Shown here: in pieces, positions 14,793 through 23,654 of the stretch
Layout of the letters: every line of letters begins with the position of its first letter
Numbering within the stretch: the first letter of the stretch is position 1
Assembly: GCF_009360615.1 (NCBI RefSeq)
Contig: NZ_SPEY01000051.1
Location: 62,001-126,000 of the forward strand
Origin: Comamonas sp.
Lineage (GTDB): Bacteria; Pseudomonadota; Gammaproteobacteria; Burkholderiales; Burkholderiaceae_C
DNA length: 64,000 bases
Direction of reading: 5' to 3'
Made by a program: the position numbers and the translations under genes
Notes under the pieces: generated by a model
What the model saw: the letters and a program-made list of their open reading frames with translations, nothing else
Databases searched by the model: none
What the model was told of the DNA's origin: nothing

Positions 14793-16680
14793 GGGTCTCG
14801 ATCTCCAGTGTTTGACGCAGCCTTGGTGCAGCCCAGCTGACAGCTGTGGAACGCACTATTCCCATCGCTGTTTCACTACCCTGATAGCGCACAAATTTGC
14901 CGGGCAAAATCACACCTGCCTCTGGTAAAACTGGCATCGTCAGAGTTAAAATAGCTTGCCTATTCGTGTTTGCTAATTCAGCAAGACCGCGCTGCCTTTG
15001 CACCGTCGTGTCAGTGATCAAGGCGTGCATCACTTGAGGCGCAACCAGCTCCCCCGCCGTCCCAGCTCTGGTGATTGGCCCAAACACCCCAGCACCGACA
15101 CCACCAACGAAAACTCGGTTGTAGTCAGGCTTGTCCACGAACTCCGTACCCTCCACTTCTGCCACGGCTGACGGAATCTCAAAATCTGGCACCACATCAT
15201 CCCAATGCCAGGGTGCCGTGGGGTACTTGGGCAGGATGCGCAGCACCTGGTCGGTGTTATGGGGCTGCACATAGCCGCCAGCCGCTGCAGCGATATCGTT
15301 GATGGCGTCTATATAGCTGCCCTGCAGCGTCCAGGCTCCGGCAGGCACTTGCCAGTCCTCCAACTGCCAGTCGATATCCCAGCCAATGGAGACGCCGTTG
15401 ACCTTGAGCACCTCAGCTGCCAGTTGCTGGGCCGTCAGCGTCTGAGTCGGGCTACCGAAGGACATGGACTTGGCCCAAGGCTCGGCCAGCACTGCTGCAA
15501 GGCCGCGCCCTGAGACAGACCAGCGCTCCTGGGGCAAGAATCTGCGGTCGCGGCTGGTGCGCTCCAGGCGCAGCTTGAACGGCACGCCATTGACGTTGGC
15601 CAGGAACTGCGCAGGGTCGCCGTCCGTGTCACGGCCAAGGTGCAAAGCCGCATCCTTATGCAGTGAGGCCGTCCAGTTCCACGTCCAGCTCTGGAAGTCC
15701 AGGGACATATTGAAGGCCAGAGCAGGCAGCTCGACGCCCGTATCCAGGCGCGTGAGCACGATTTGATTGAGCACGATGTAGACCTTTCGGACGGGAACGA
15801 TGACCTTGCCCGGCTGCGGGCCGTCATCCTTGCAACATGCAAAGACCAGCGCGGTCGACGCGGCCCAGGGCTTGCAGAACAGCAATTTGATGGGGCCGCC
15901 CACCAGTTGCTCATAGCAGCCGGGCTTCTCTGGCTCTGGCGGCTTGACCTGAGACTTGCCTGCAGGCGGCCTCATGGCCTGCTGGTAGCGGGCCTGGAAG
16001 CCCCGGTACAGCGGCACCGATGGGCCTGCGCCAGTGGTGAAGAGGTATTGCAGGCCCATCGCATCCTGGGCCGTGGCCTCCAACATGCGGCGGCGGTCGC
16101 GCAGGCTCTCCTGAAATCGCACGGCCCAACCGGCCCGAACGGGCGCAGCATCCTCGGCCGTGGTCTGCAGGCTCGCGCGCACGCTCTGGGCCTCTTGCCA
16201 GCGGGCCTGGGTTGTTGCTCCAGGTAGAGGCCGGGCCTGCTGAAACCTGCCCTGTACAGCCACCCCTTGCCGCTTGCCGTCCTGCCAAGTGACGTCAAGC
16301 TGCTCTTGCATGGGCATGGCGTCTTGCGCGGTCGACACCCAGCCCGCAGGCAGTGCATCCGTGTCTTGCCATCCAGTGACCCAGCCCTGTTCTACAGGCT
16401 GCGCCTGCTGGGCATCGGCCACGACCTCAGCGACCACGGGCCGGGGCGTGTCGGTGTTGTAGCGCACGACCGCACTGCAGCGCAGGCCCGGCATGCGGCC
16501 AGCGACAACCAGATCCTTGCGCACATGCACCAGGGATCTGACTCGCAGACCCGGCATGCGCGCGGCAACGGTCAGCGTCGCATCGGGCACCTGCCCGCCG
16601 CCGCCATCGTCGCCAAACACCAGCTCGACCGGGTTGCCGGTCGTGAGGGCGCGTTTAAAGATCAGGTCGACGGCAGGCAT
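14785..16680 (-). CDS. Tail-tip/hub-like protein with tandem 14-residue repeats
   Basis: 631 residues. Residues about 85 to 245 consist of some eight or nine imperfect repeats of 13 to 15 residues, each beginning W/F/A-Q-D/E-A/S (for example WQDGKRQGVAVQGR, FQQARPLPGATTQAR, WQEAQSVRASLQTT, FQESLRDRRRMLEAT). They are preceded by two ARMPGLR units. Cysteines cluster at CYEQ...LLFCKPW...FACCKDDG. The C-terminal 300 residues look like a tail hub domain (LRLERTSRDRRFLPQERW, NDIAAAAGGYVQPHNTD). This suggests a distal tail protein that joins the tip to a repeat stalk. Function is inferred from position. Confidence 0.68.
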   Translation of the reverse strand: MPAVDLIFKRALTTGNPVELVFGDDGGGGQVPDATLTVAARMPGLRVRSLVHVRKDLVVAGRMPGLRCSAVVRYNTDTPRPVVAEVVADAQQAQPVEQGWVTGWQDTDALPAGWVSTAQDAMPMQEQLDVTWQDGKRQGVAVQGRFQQARPLPGATTQARWQEAQSVRASLQTTAEDAAPVRAGWAVRFQESLRDRRRMLEATAQDAMGLQYLFTTGAGPSVPLYRGFQARYQQAMRPPAGKSQVKPPEPEKPGCYEQLVGGPIKLLFCKPWAASTALVFACCKDDGPQPGKVIVPVRKVYIVLNQIVLTRLDTGVELPALAFNMSLDFQSWTWNWTASLHKDAALHLGRDTDGDPAQFLANVNGVPFKLRLERTSRDRRFLPQERWSVSGRGLAAVLAEPWAKSMSFGSPTQTLTAQQLAAEVLKVNGVSIGWDIDWQLEDWQVPAGAWTLQGSYIDAINDIAAAAGGYVQPHNTDQVLRILPKYPTAPWHWDDVVPDFEIPSAVAEVEGTEFVDKPDYNRVFVGGVGAGVFGPITRAGTAGELVAPQVMHALITDTTVQRQRGLAELANTNRQAILTLTMPVLPEAGVILPGKFVRYQGSETAMGIVRSTAVSWAAPRLRQTLEIETHA

Positions 16681-17075
16681 CAGTCGATCCTTGTCTCGCC
16701 CAGGATGGCCTTGCCACCCGCATAGAGCTGGGTGCCGGTGCTGCCGAGCAGCTTGAAGTGCCCAGCGCCCGCCTCGTCCGTGACCAGACCGCGCCCGATC
16801 AGCTTGCCGTCGCCGGTAGCCCAGACGCCGATAGCAGCCTGCCCACTGGTCACAATCATGTCGCCGCCGCCGCTGGCCTGGGTCAGCACCAGATAGCCCG
16901 CCTCGGTGATCTGGCCGCAGGGCTTGGTCAGCGTCAGCGTCACAAGCAACTGCTCGTCGGCGTCATAGAGGGCAATGGTCGAGGCTGCAGGGCCGGAATC
17001 CGCAAAGGCTTGAGTCGCCTGCAGGCGGGCCAGAGCGTGGGCGGCAGAGATCTCGAAGGCTGGCAGATCACTCAT
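16680..17075 (-). CDS. Tail-tip accessory protein, unknown
   Basis: 131 residues starting MSDLPAFEISAAHALARL. It is beta-rich, with SGPAASTIALYDADEQLLVTL and VIGVWATGDGKLIGRG-like strands. It shares a 4-base ATGA-type overlap with the upstream 468-residue gene and one base with the downstream hub-like gene. It is a phage structural protein by context only. Confidence 0.65.
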   Translation of the reverse strand: MSDLPAFEISAAHALARLQATQAFADSGPAASTIALYDADEQLLVTLTLTKPCGQITEAGYLVLTQASGGGDMIVTSGQAAIGVWATGDGKLIGRGLVTDEAGAGHFKLLGSTGTQLYAGGKAILGETRID

Positions 17076-18478
17076 GCGACCTCCGCGAGCTGGTTATTGG
17101 CGACCGTCGAGTACTCCTGCAGCTCGTGATCCCAGGCGATCACATCCCACTCATAGCGCGTGGAGATATCGCGGAATTCATAGGAGCCGTCTGCCTTGCT
17201 CCAGGTCTCACGCGCCAGATAGCCGTCGACGCTGCGATGCAGGCGCACACGGCGGCGCAGCGGCACATTGGCCGGCGTGCTCTTGCGCGCGACTGTGCCG
17301 TAGATGCGCCCCTGGCCGCCGCATTCCACGTCGATCAGCTTGCGTACACGGTGCGCGCTCATGGCCTGAAGCCCTTGGGAGACGGGGCCAGATCCCAGGA
17401 CAGACAAGGGACGATGCCAATGCATGGACAGTGTGCGAGTGATACGCGGATCGGTGCACACACTCGCAACCTCCGCAGCCGACAGGGCACGGTTAAAAAT
17501 CGCAAAGGCACTCATCAAAGAGCCAGCAGGCAAGCCAGCGCCGCCAGCACGCGAACCCACATGCAACTCCGAGCTGTTGTAGACAGGCCCTCCAGAGCTT
17601 GCATAGTCCCTGGAATTCAGCACGCCATCGACATAGAGCCTGCGCCCGCTTTGCGCGCTATAGGTGAACAGAATGCGATGGGGCCGACCGTCATTGATAG
17701 CGGTAGTTGTCATGGTTAGCCCGCCGCCTGCATTTAATCCGATAGCCACAATGATGCCGCCCGGTACCGCTCCGTATACGGTCTGGCCTGAGCCTGCGGT
17801 TTGCAAAGACCACCCCTTGTTGTCCGAGCCATGCTCAGCAATCACGAGGTTTAGGTCTGTGTCGGTCTGCAGATCGATGACGAGAGAGAAGTCCCCCGCA
17901 TCCACGCCCGAGGCAGGAATCACCACCAGCCCGCTGTTCTGCGGCTCAAACGAACCCGACAGGCCGACAGTGAGCACCGTGGACGAGGTGACGCCACCCG
18001 TGCGGATGCCGGTGCGCGATCCGACCAGGTCGGCCTGCGTTGCCCCCGCCGCATCCAGGCCCCAGGCTCCTGCCGGCGAGGCGGCCAGGAGCTGAGACAG
18101 CACGTTGCCGCCCTCCCGAAACCATGCACCACCGGTTACCAGTGCAGGCCATGCCGTGTAGGGCTGAGTTGTGCCGGGGCGCAGCACCGTCATTCGGGCG
18201 GGAAGCAACGCCCCACCGACATAGACCTCATCCACGCGGTCGCCAGCGAGATCGAGCTGTATCCAGAACCCAGGCGCACGGACATCGGACGCAGCCCAGC
18301 GGCAGCCTGTCGCGGGATTGCCGTCGAGCAGGCTGGAGACATCGCCAGCCTGCGGGGGCAGGCTGCAGGAAATCGTCGCACCCGCATCGACGCGCTGGCC
18401 TCGCGCCCATAACTGCAGCTCGGAGATGTCCAGCCACTCCCCTCGCGCGTCGATGCCGATCAAGCGAAAGACAGCCAT
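17072..18478 (-). CDS. Tail-tip protein with LamG/concanavalin-like domain, candidate receptor binder
   Basis: 468 residues from MAVFRLIGIDARGEWLDISE. The N-terminal 140 residues resemble a discoidin-like jelly roll (WIQLDLAGDRVDEVYVGG). The middle matches a LamG/laminin-G-like concanavalin fold (GDFSLVIDLQTDTDLNLVIAEHG; PHRILFTYSAQSGRRLYVDGVLN; ELHVGSRAGG; SAFAIFNRALSAAEVASV). The C-terminal part, GRIYGTVARKST and DGSYEFRDISTRYEWDVIAW, is carboxypeptidase-regulatory-like. Carbohydrate-binding folds at the tail tip suggest host recognition. No typical fibre plus chaperone or invertase is present, so this and the next gene upstream are the best receptor-binding candidates. Confidence 0.72.
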   Translation of the reverse strand: MAVFRLIGIDARGEWLDISELQLWARGQRVDAGATISCSLPPQAGDVSSLLDGNPATGCRWAASDVRAPGFWIQLDLAGDRVDEVYVGGALLPARMTVLRPGTTQPYTAWPALVTGGAWFREGGNVLSQLLAASPAGAWGLDAAGATQADLVGSRTGIRTGGVTSSTVLTVGLSGSFEPQNSGLVVIPASGVDAGDFSLVIDLQTDTDLNLVIAEHGSDNKGWSLQTAGSGQTVYGAVPGGIIVAIGLNAGGGLTMTTTAINDGRPHRILFTYSAQSGRRLYVDGVLNSRDYASSGGPVYNSSELHVGSRAGGAGLPAGSLMSAFAIFNRALSAAEVASVCTDPRITRTLSMHWHRPLSVLGSGPVSQGLQAMSAHRVRKLIDVECGGQGRIYGTVARKSTPANVPLRRRVRLHRSVDGYLARETWSKADGSYEFRDISTRYEWDVIAWDHELQEYSTVANNQLAEVA

Positions 18479-18479
18479 C

Positions 18480-19646
18480 TCAAGACCTCCATGGGCCGGT
18501 GACCTCAAGAAAACCTATTCCAGTCGTGGACGCAGGGACCCCCACAGCAAAGCTCAGCAGCTGCTTTCCGGTAAAAGATCCTTGCCCAGCTGTAAGGGCC
18601 ACGTTCCCGCCCAGCGCCGCCAAGACATTGGTCTGAGGGCAGTGATAAGCGCCCGGCATCACCCCTCGGCTCGGCGCAGGCGATGGGCCATCCGTCAGAT
18701 GAATCGCAGACAGTTGCAGGCTGTTGTCAACCACGGACGGAAACGTGCCCAGATAGCTATCCGAGCCAGACACGACGTTGACATTGCCGAGTGCCCTGCG
18801 GGCGCTTTGCGCTGCCCCGCCGATGCCGTGCGCCAGGCGCTTGATGGAAATGCCCGTCGATCCGGCTGTCTGGAAGATGCAGCCGCTGGTCTGCGTGAAT
18901 TCGGTGTCGGTCGCCCCAGTCACCACCCCGCACCAGGCATCACCGCTGCGCAAGCTGTTGAGGTCGCCCGCGTAGTAGGAAATACCGGCATAGCTGGCGT
19001 TCGTCGGCGTGGTGCTATACGGAAACAAGACAAGGTAAAAACCGCGCGAATCACCGGCAAACACCCAATAGGAGGTGCCCGAGCTGTAGCGCTTGTGCCA
19101 GTAGTAGCCACCTGTGACCGTTGTAGGCGCTGCCGCAATGCCAGTGTCTACGTCTGTCATGGCCTCGTACATCTGCACCCTGGCATAGGAGGCGTTGCTA
19201 TCGTCCACGCGGTAGTACATACGCGTCGAGGCCGGATCAATCTGGCGGTACACAGCCACATTGGTTTTGCTGAAGACCTTCTCCCAGCCCAGCGGGGCCA
19301 TCTTGAAGCTGATGGAGCCTGTAACGGCACCATCCGGCAGCGCTGTCTTGAACTCCACCCAGCCATTGGCGACAGCCGTCACCTTCTGCTCGCCATTCAA
19401 GGCCGAGGGCGTTGCACCTGCCACCGTGATGACGACATGGGCCTCTGCCGCACTCTTGCCGCTGGCAAAGTTGAGGCGGCAGATGCCGTTGCTGATGACC
19501 GCCGAATCCACGGCCTTTGCGCCCCAGCCGTTGACCAGGAACGCATCGAGTGCGCCGATCAGGGAGCCTGCGGTGCCGCCAATGGCCGGTGCTCCTGTCA
19601 TGGAGCTGTATGCGTGCTTGACGCTGGTATCTACAGGGGATGCCAT
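18480..19646 (-). CDS. Phage tail protein, unknown
   Basis: 388 residues starting MASPVDTSVKHAYSSMTGAP. It has a Ser/Gly/Thr-rich beta structure with RMYYRVDDSNASYARVQMYE, GGYYWHKRYSSGTSYWVFAGD and SRGFYLVLFPYS. Homologues of this kind are described only as phage tail or hypothetical proteins. It lies between the large 1197-residue tail protein and the LamG-type protein, with one base separating it from the latter. It may form the tail-tip shaft or a receptor-binding element. No enzymatic motif is seen. Confidence 0.68.
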   Translation of the reverse strand: MASPVDTSVKHAYSSMTGAPAIGGTAGSLIGALDAFLVNGWGAKAVDSAVISNGICRLNFASGKSAAEAHVVITVAGATPSALNGEQKVTAVANGWVEFKTALPDGAVTGSISFKMAPLGWEKVFSKTNVAVYRQIDPASTRMYYRVDDSNASYARVQMYEAMTDVDTGIAAAPTTVTGGYYWHKRYSSGTSYWVFAGDSRGFYLVLFPYSTTPTNASYAGISYYAGDLNSLRSGDAWCGVVTGATDTEFTQTSGCIFQTAGSTGISIKRLAHGIGGAAQSARRALGNVNVVSGSDSYLGTFPSVVDNSLQLSAIHLTDGPSPAPSRGVMPGAYHCPQTNVLAALGGNVALTAGQGSFTGKQLLSFAVGVPASTTGIGFLEVTGPWRS

Positions 19647-19662
19647 ATCTCTCTCCGGGAAT

Positions 19663-22600
19663 TCAGTTGGATTGCGGGCGGTTCACATCACCGCGCGCCA
19701 GGATGGAAAAGCTGTGCTCGATGCCGGTTTCTGGGCCCGGCTGGATGGTGCGCACGACCCAGAACGGGTAAATGGCCCCCACCGTGTTCATGCGCAGGAT
19801 GTTGCCGACGGCCCAGCCACTGCCCCAGCCCAGCGGCTTGACCGTGAAATAAGGCTTGCCGGTGGCCGGGTTGAGCGGCGAGCAGACGCTGTTTATGTCG
19901 CCCGTGGCAATCACGCCGACATGCTCGCCAATCACGCGGAATTGGCTGGTTGACGTGAACTCAAGCACCCAGCGCTCGGTGCTACCGCCCGCATTGGTGA
20001 TCTCGATGGGCGTCACCCCCTGGTCGTACTTGGCGGGCGGCTCCTGCCCCATCAGAGCGTCAGACCAAGCGTTATCAACCCAGGTCTTTTGCGCAAAGGC
20101 CAAGCTCACCCGAGCGCGGCGGTCGCTGGCCTGCAGAGCACTGGAGACATAGGTGCCGTCCTTGGGATAGTCATGGGTCAGCGCCCGGTTAAAGGTGATC
20201 TCGCCCGAGATCTGCACATCCGTGGCCGTGGCCATGTCTTCAATGCGATCCTCAATCGTCACCGGCATGGTCATGGCAGACACATCGGTAAAGGTGACCA
20301 GCCCCGCCTCCAGGTCGACGGAATAGCCGCCATTCAGGGTCTTGCCATTCGCATCGCGCACCACCACACGCGACAGACGCACGCGGGCCAGATTGACGGT
20401 CATGTTGTTGCTGACGTTGAGCTGGGCGCTGGTCTTGGTGTGACCCACCACGCACAGCGAGCCAGACCGGAAGATGGGCACCTTGCCGTCGCTGGGAAGG
20501 CGCACCGGGTCGATGCCGATGATGTCGGCATTCATGGGCAGATAGGCATAGGCCACCGCCGAGTAGCGCAAGGCGCTGGCAACCACGGGTTGCGGTTTAA
20601 AGATCCTGCCGTCCGGCTGAACGTTGGCCGCGTCATACCAGGGCTCTGCCTCATTGCCTGCGGCCACGACCAGGGCACCAAAGCCCAGGCGCACCAAGCC
20701 GGTCTCATAGTCCACCGTACCCACCACGCCGGGGGCCGTGATGGTGCCGTCAATGCCTGCGCTGACGTTCTGCGATCCGCCCGAAGCCCTGGGCACTTGC
20801 ACCGTGAGGGAGCCGGGGCGCAGGGGAGCCGCTGCCGTGCGAAACACATAGGCGCTGCTGATGGCATCGCCCAGCGTGGTAATGCAGCCTGCACGGCGCA
20901 GTGCGTTCGCATTGCCGGGCGTCCATGAGGTCAGACCCACGCGGCCCGTGGCGTAGTTGACCGACCCGCGCGTCACAAAGCCGCCCGAGGTCAGCACCCG
21001 CAGCACGCCCCTGCCGTCATCGCTCCAGGGCTGACCGCTGGAAGGCATGAGCACGACCGAGCCAGGAACCACCGGGGCCTGCACGCCCGTGACCAGGTCA
21101 AACTCGGGCGCGAACGTGACCTGCAGCGTACGGCGGGTTGCGCTGCCCGTGGTGCGAAACCGGAGCTTGACGTAGCCGCTTTCGTCGTTGGGGTAGATCG
21201 AGGGGGCATTGAGGTACTCGATGCCCTCATAGTTGAGGCGGTACTTGGCGACCTCGCCATTGAAGCCGCCACCGCTGACCTGGCTGGACGAGTAAACCGG
21301 CTTGGGGATCTTGATGACCACATCAGGATTGAAGTCCACCGCGCCCGTGCTGTAGTTGATCGTGCCGACCTGCACCCCATTCAGCATCAGCTTTCCGTTG
21401 CCGTCATCGCGGGCGAGCTGGGTCGGGTCGACCAGCGTCACGCCCATTTCCTTGAGCTGGTCGCGGGTGTAGAGACCGAGAACGCTTTGATCGGTCAGGG
21501 TGTTCCACTCCACCTCGACCGTGAATGGCACCAAAGCGCCTTGGCCCGCCGAGACGGCCAGACGGCCTTGGCCGTTGCGCGAGGGATGCTGCAGGTTCAC
21601 CTCGACCGCAGGGGCGGTGTCGACCGTGACATCGAGCACCGTGCCCACGGCGGGCAACAGCTTGGGAGCAAACAGCACTTCGGAGCGGCCCACACGCACC
21701 TCGCCGGTGGCGTCTCCCTGGAGCTGCCAAGCGGCAGTGGCCGTAGCCGTGCGCTGGGTCGAGCCATCCATCCACTTGACCTCAAAGGCACCGGGATACA
21801 GCGCCTGCCCTGCAGGCAAGGCCAGGGCGATGGTCTGGCTGATCAGCAGATCGGAGGCAGGCTGGACGGTTTCCTGAGTCGGTACGCCCCACTGCTGGAC
21901 GATGGAGCTGCCCACATCGGGCAAGGCTCCCAGCGTGACGACAAAGCTGCCGGTCTCAGCGCTATATGTGCCAGCGCCATAGCTGGAGTCGGTACCGCGC
22001 AGGGTGCCGTCTCCCGAGTCAGACAGCACATACCAGCGCCCCTGTGCCCGATAGCTAAAGCTCAGGGTGCCGCGTGCGGGCAGCGGAGTGATGAAGCCGG
22101 TATAGCTCTGGCTGCGGTTCTCTGCCGTGATGCGGATCTCGCTGGACTGCGGCATGCGCTGCATATAGGCGGCTGGCCGGTAGCTGATGGTTTTGCTGCC
22201 GTCATAGCTGCCCGAGCTGGACGTAACAATGCCGTTGGCGTAGTCCACCAGCCCGATTTGCTGGGTGCCCGACATCAGAATGCCGCCCTTGTCGGTGAAG
22301 GTGACGCCGCCCATCACGATGGAGAGCGAACCCGGCAGGCAGCCGCCCGGCAAGGCCAGATTGGTGGTGGTGTTCCAGGTCTGCGAGGTACTGAAGGTCA
22401 CGGCCTCGGCCGCAGAGACCGGGAAGCCCGCCGCCGCATACGGAATGGCAGCAGGAATCGGCGTCTCGCTCTGGGCCGAGGGCACGATCTGGGTCATGAT
22501 CGTTTGAGCAATGATGGTGAAATCGCCCAGAGCTGCAGCCTTTTGCAGCGGGGTCACGCCCACATAGCTACCCGCGTCGGCCACCACCGTGTCACGCAAA

Positions 22601-23256
22601 TGGGCGCTATTGCCCTGGCGCGTGAACTGGCGGCTGGCCGGAGATCCCGTGAAGTCATAGCGCAAGGCGTCCGACAGCTCCATGGTCACGATCAAGGCCT
22701 TGTAGTCCTTGTCCGTGTCATAGGTGAAGGTGCGCTCCAGGCTCGTCACGCGAATGGCGCGCACATACTGCTCCTGCTCGTTGGCCAGCCCTTCATTGCC
22801 GACCAGTACCAGTGTCTTGCCCACCGCAGGCAATTCGGTACCGGGGCGCTGAAAGATCTGAATGACGCGCTGGCCCTTGATATGGTTCTCGTAGAGATAG
22901 CCCGCCCACTCGGCCCCCTTGTTGAGATAGGCCTCCAGCCGGGCCTGTGCCTGGGCGCGGGTGTCATAAACCCCGCCCGTGGAAAACAGGGTGATGGAGA
23001 CATTCGGGTCTTCGGGCGGCTTGGCCACGATGACATTGCTGCCCTGGTAGGTGTCGCGGTCTTCGGTATCCACGCCCACATGCACCTGACGCAGATTGGC
23101 GCGGCCCGTGGCCCGATCCATCTCGGAAATGTCGGGCATCACGGCGTTTTCTTGGCCGGACTCGATCACGACCGTGGATGGGCCGCCACCGCCCTCGGGC
23201 ACATCGTCCATGACTCGGCTGGCTCGCAGCTGGATATCGCCTTGCAAAATGGCCAT
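19663..23256 (-). CDS. Large tail-tip protein with repeated G-x-V-[DN]-Y-x-x-G hairpins
   Basis: 1197 residues from MAILQGDIQLRASRVMDDV (an upstream in-frame TTG adds two residues). At least five copies of a hairpin motif are visible: GLVDYANGIVTS, GTINYSTGAVDF, GSVNYATGRVGL, GTVDYETGLVRL and GGYSVDLEAGLVTF. Each is preceded by a strand that states a field or value. The C-terminus contains GVTPIEITNAGGSTERWVLEF and a short OB-like end. There are no cysteine clusters or hydrolase motifs. It follows a distal-tail-like gene and the tape measure, so it is probably the central tail-tip or baseplate hub of a siphovirus tail. Confidence 0.72.
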   Translation of the reverse strand: MAILQGDIQLRASRVMDDVPEGGGGPSTVVIESGQENAVMPDISEMDRATGRANLRQVHVGVDTEDRDTYQGSNVIVAKPPEDPNVSITLFSTGGVYDTRAQAQARLEAYLNKGAEWAGYLYENHIKGQRVIQIFQRPGTELPAVGKTLVLVGNEGLANEQEQYVRAIRVTSLERTFTYDTDKDYKALIVTMELSDALRYDFTGSPASRQFTRQGNSAHLRDTVVADAGSYVGVTPLQKAAALGDFTIIAQTIMTQIVPSAQSETPIPAAIPYAAAGFPVSAAEAVTFSTSQTWNTTTNLALPGGCLPGSLSIVMGGVTFTDKGGILMSGTQQIGLVDYANGIVTSSSGSYDGSKTISYRPAAYMQRMPQSSEIRITAENRSQSYTGFITPLPARGTLSFSYRAQGRWYVLSDSGDGTLRGTDSSYGAGTYSAETGSFVVTLGALPDVGSSIVQQWGVPTQETVQPASDLLISQTIALALPAGQALYPGAFEVKWMDGSTQRTATATAAWQLQGDATGEVRVGRSEVLFAPKLLPAVGTVLDVTVDTAPAVEVNLQHPSRNGQGRLAVSAGQGALVPFTVEVEWNTLTDQSVLGLYTRDQLKEMGVTLVDPTQLARDDGNGKLMLNGVQVGTINYSTGAVDFNPDVVIKIPKPVYSSSQVSGGGFNGEVAKYRLNYEGIEYLNAPSIYPNDESGYVKLRFRTTGSATRRTLQVTFAPEFDLVTGVQAPVVPGSVVLMPSSGQPWSDDGRGVLRVLTSGGFVTRGSVNYATGRVGLTSWTPGNANALRRAGCITTLGDAISSAYVFRTAAAPLRPGSLTVQVPRASGGSQNVSAGIDGTITAPGVVGTVDYETGLVRLGFGALVVAAGNEAEPWYDAANVQPDGRIFKPQPVVASALRYSAVAYAYLPMNADIIGIDPVRLPSDGKVPIFRSGSLCVVGHTKTSAQLNVSNNMTVNLARVRLSRVVVRDANGKTLNGGYSVDLEAGLVTFTDVSAMTMPVTIEDRIEDMATATDVQISGEITFNRALTHDYPKDGTYVSSALQASDRRARVSLAFAQKTWVDNAWSDALMGQEPPAKYDQGVTPIEITNAGGSTERWVLEFTSTSQFRVIGEHVGVIATGDINSVCSPLNPATGKPYFTVKPLGWGSGWAVGNILRMNTVGAIYPFWVVRTIQPGPETGIEHSFSILARGDVNRPQSN

Positions 23257-23258
23257 CG

Positions 23259-23654
23259 TCAAACCTCAATGAATCGGAAAGTGGGGAGATACAGCTGCTC
23301 GGGCGATTCCTCGCCGTCCTGCAGCTTGAAAACGGGCTGGCCTGTAAACCCGCCCTTAGCGTGGTCAAACATGACCTGCCTCGTCTGGCCACGCAGCACC
23401 AGCGTGAGCTGGATGCCGGGCAGCTCGGCCCAGGCCTGCAGCGTCGAGCACAGCGCCCGCGTGATCCAGGCGGCAGTCTCGGTTCCCATCAAGGTGATGG
23501 GACGACCGGCCTGCTTTAAAGCCACGTCCACCAGCAGCGCGCCCGTGGTGCTGTAGCTGGTGGCCTGGTCGACCGGGCTCCAGCTGAACTCGTCCTGCCA
23601 GTCCAGGCGGTCGCTGATGTGGGCGGTGGTGCCGTTGTAGGTAAGCGTGATCAT
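23259..23654 (-). CDS. Distal-tail-like protein
   Basis: 131 residues starting MITLTYNGTTAHISDRLDW. It is beta-rich with SWSPVDQATSYSTTGALLVDV and FDHAKGGFTGQPVF. It has a 4-base overlap with the tape-measure gene and is directly upstream of the large tail-tip gene. That position suits the distal tail or tail-tip assembly protein of siphoviruses. Sequence similarity to a named family is not recognised. Confidence 0.65.
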   Translation of the reverse strand: MITLTYNGTTAHISDRLDWQDEFSWSPVDQATSYSTTGALLVDVALKQAGRPITLMGTETAAWITRALCSTLQAWAELPGIQLTLVLRGQTRQVMFDHAKGGFTGQPVFKLQDGEESPEQLYLPTFRFIEV

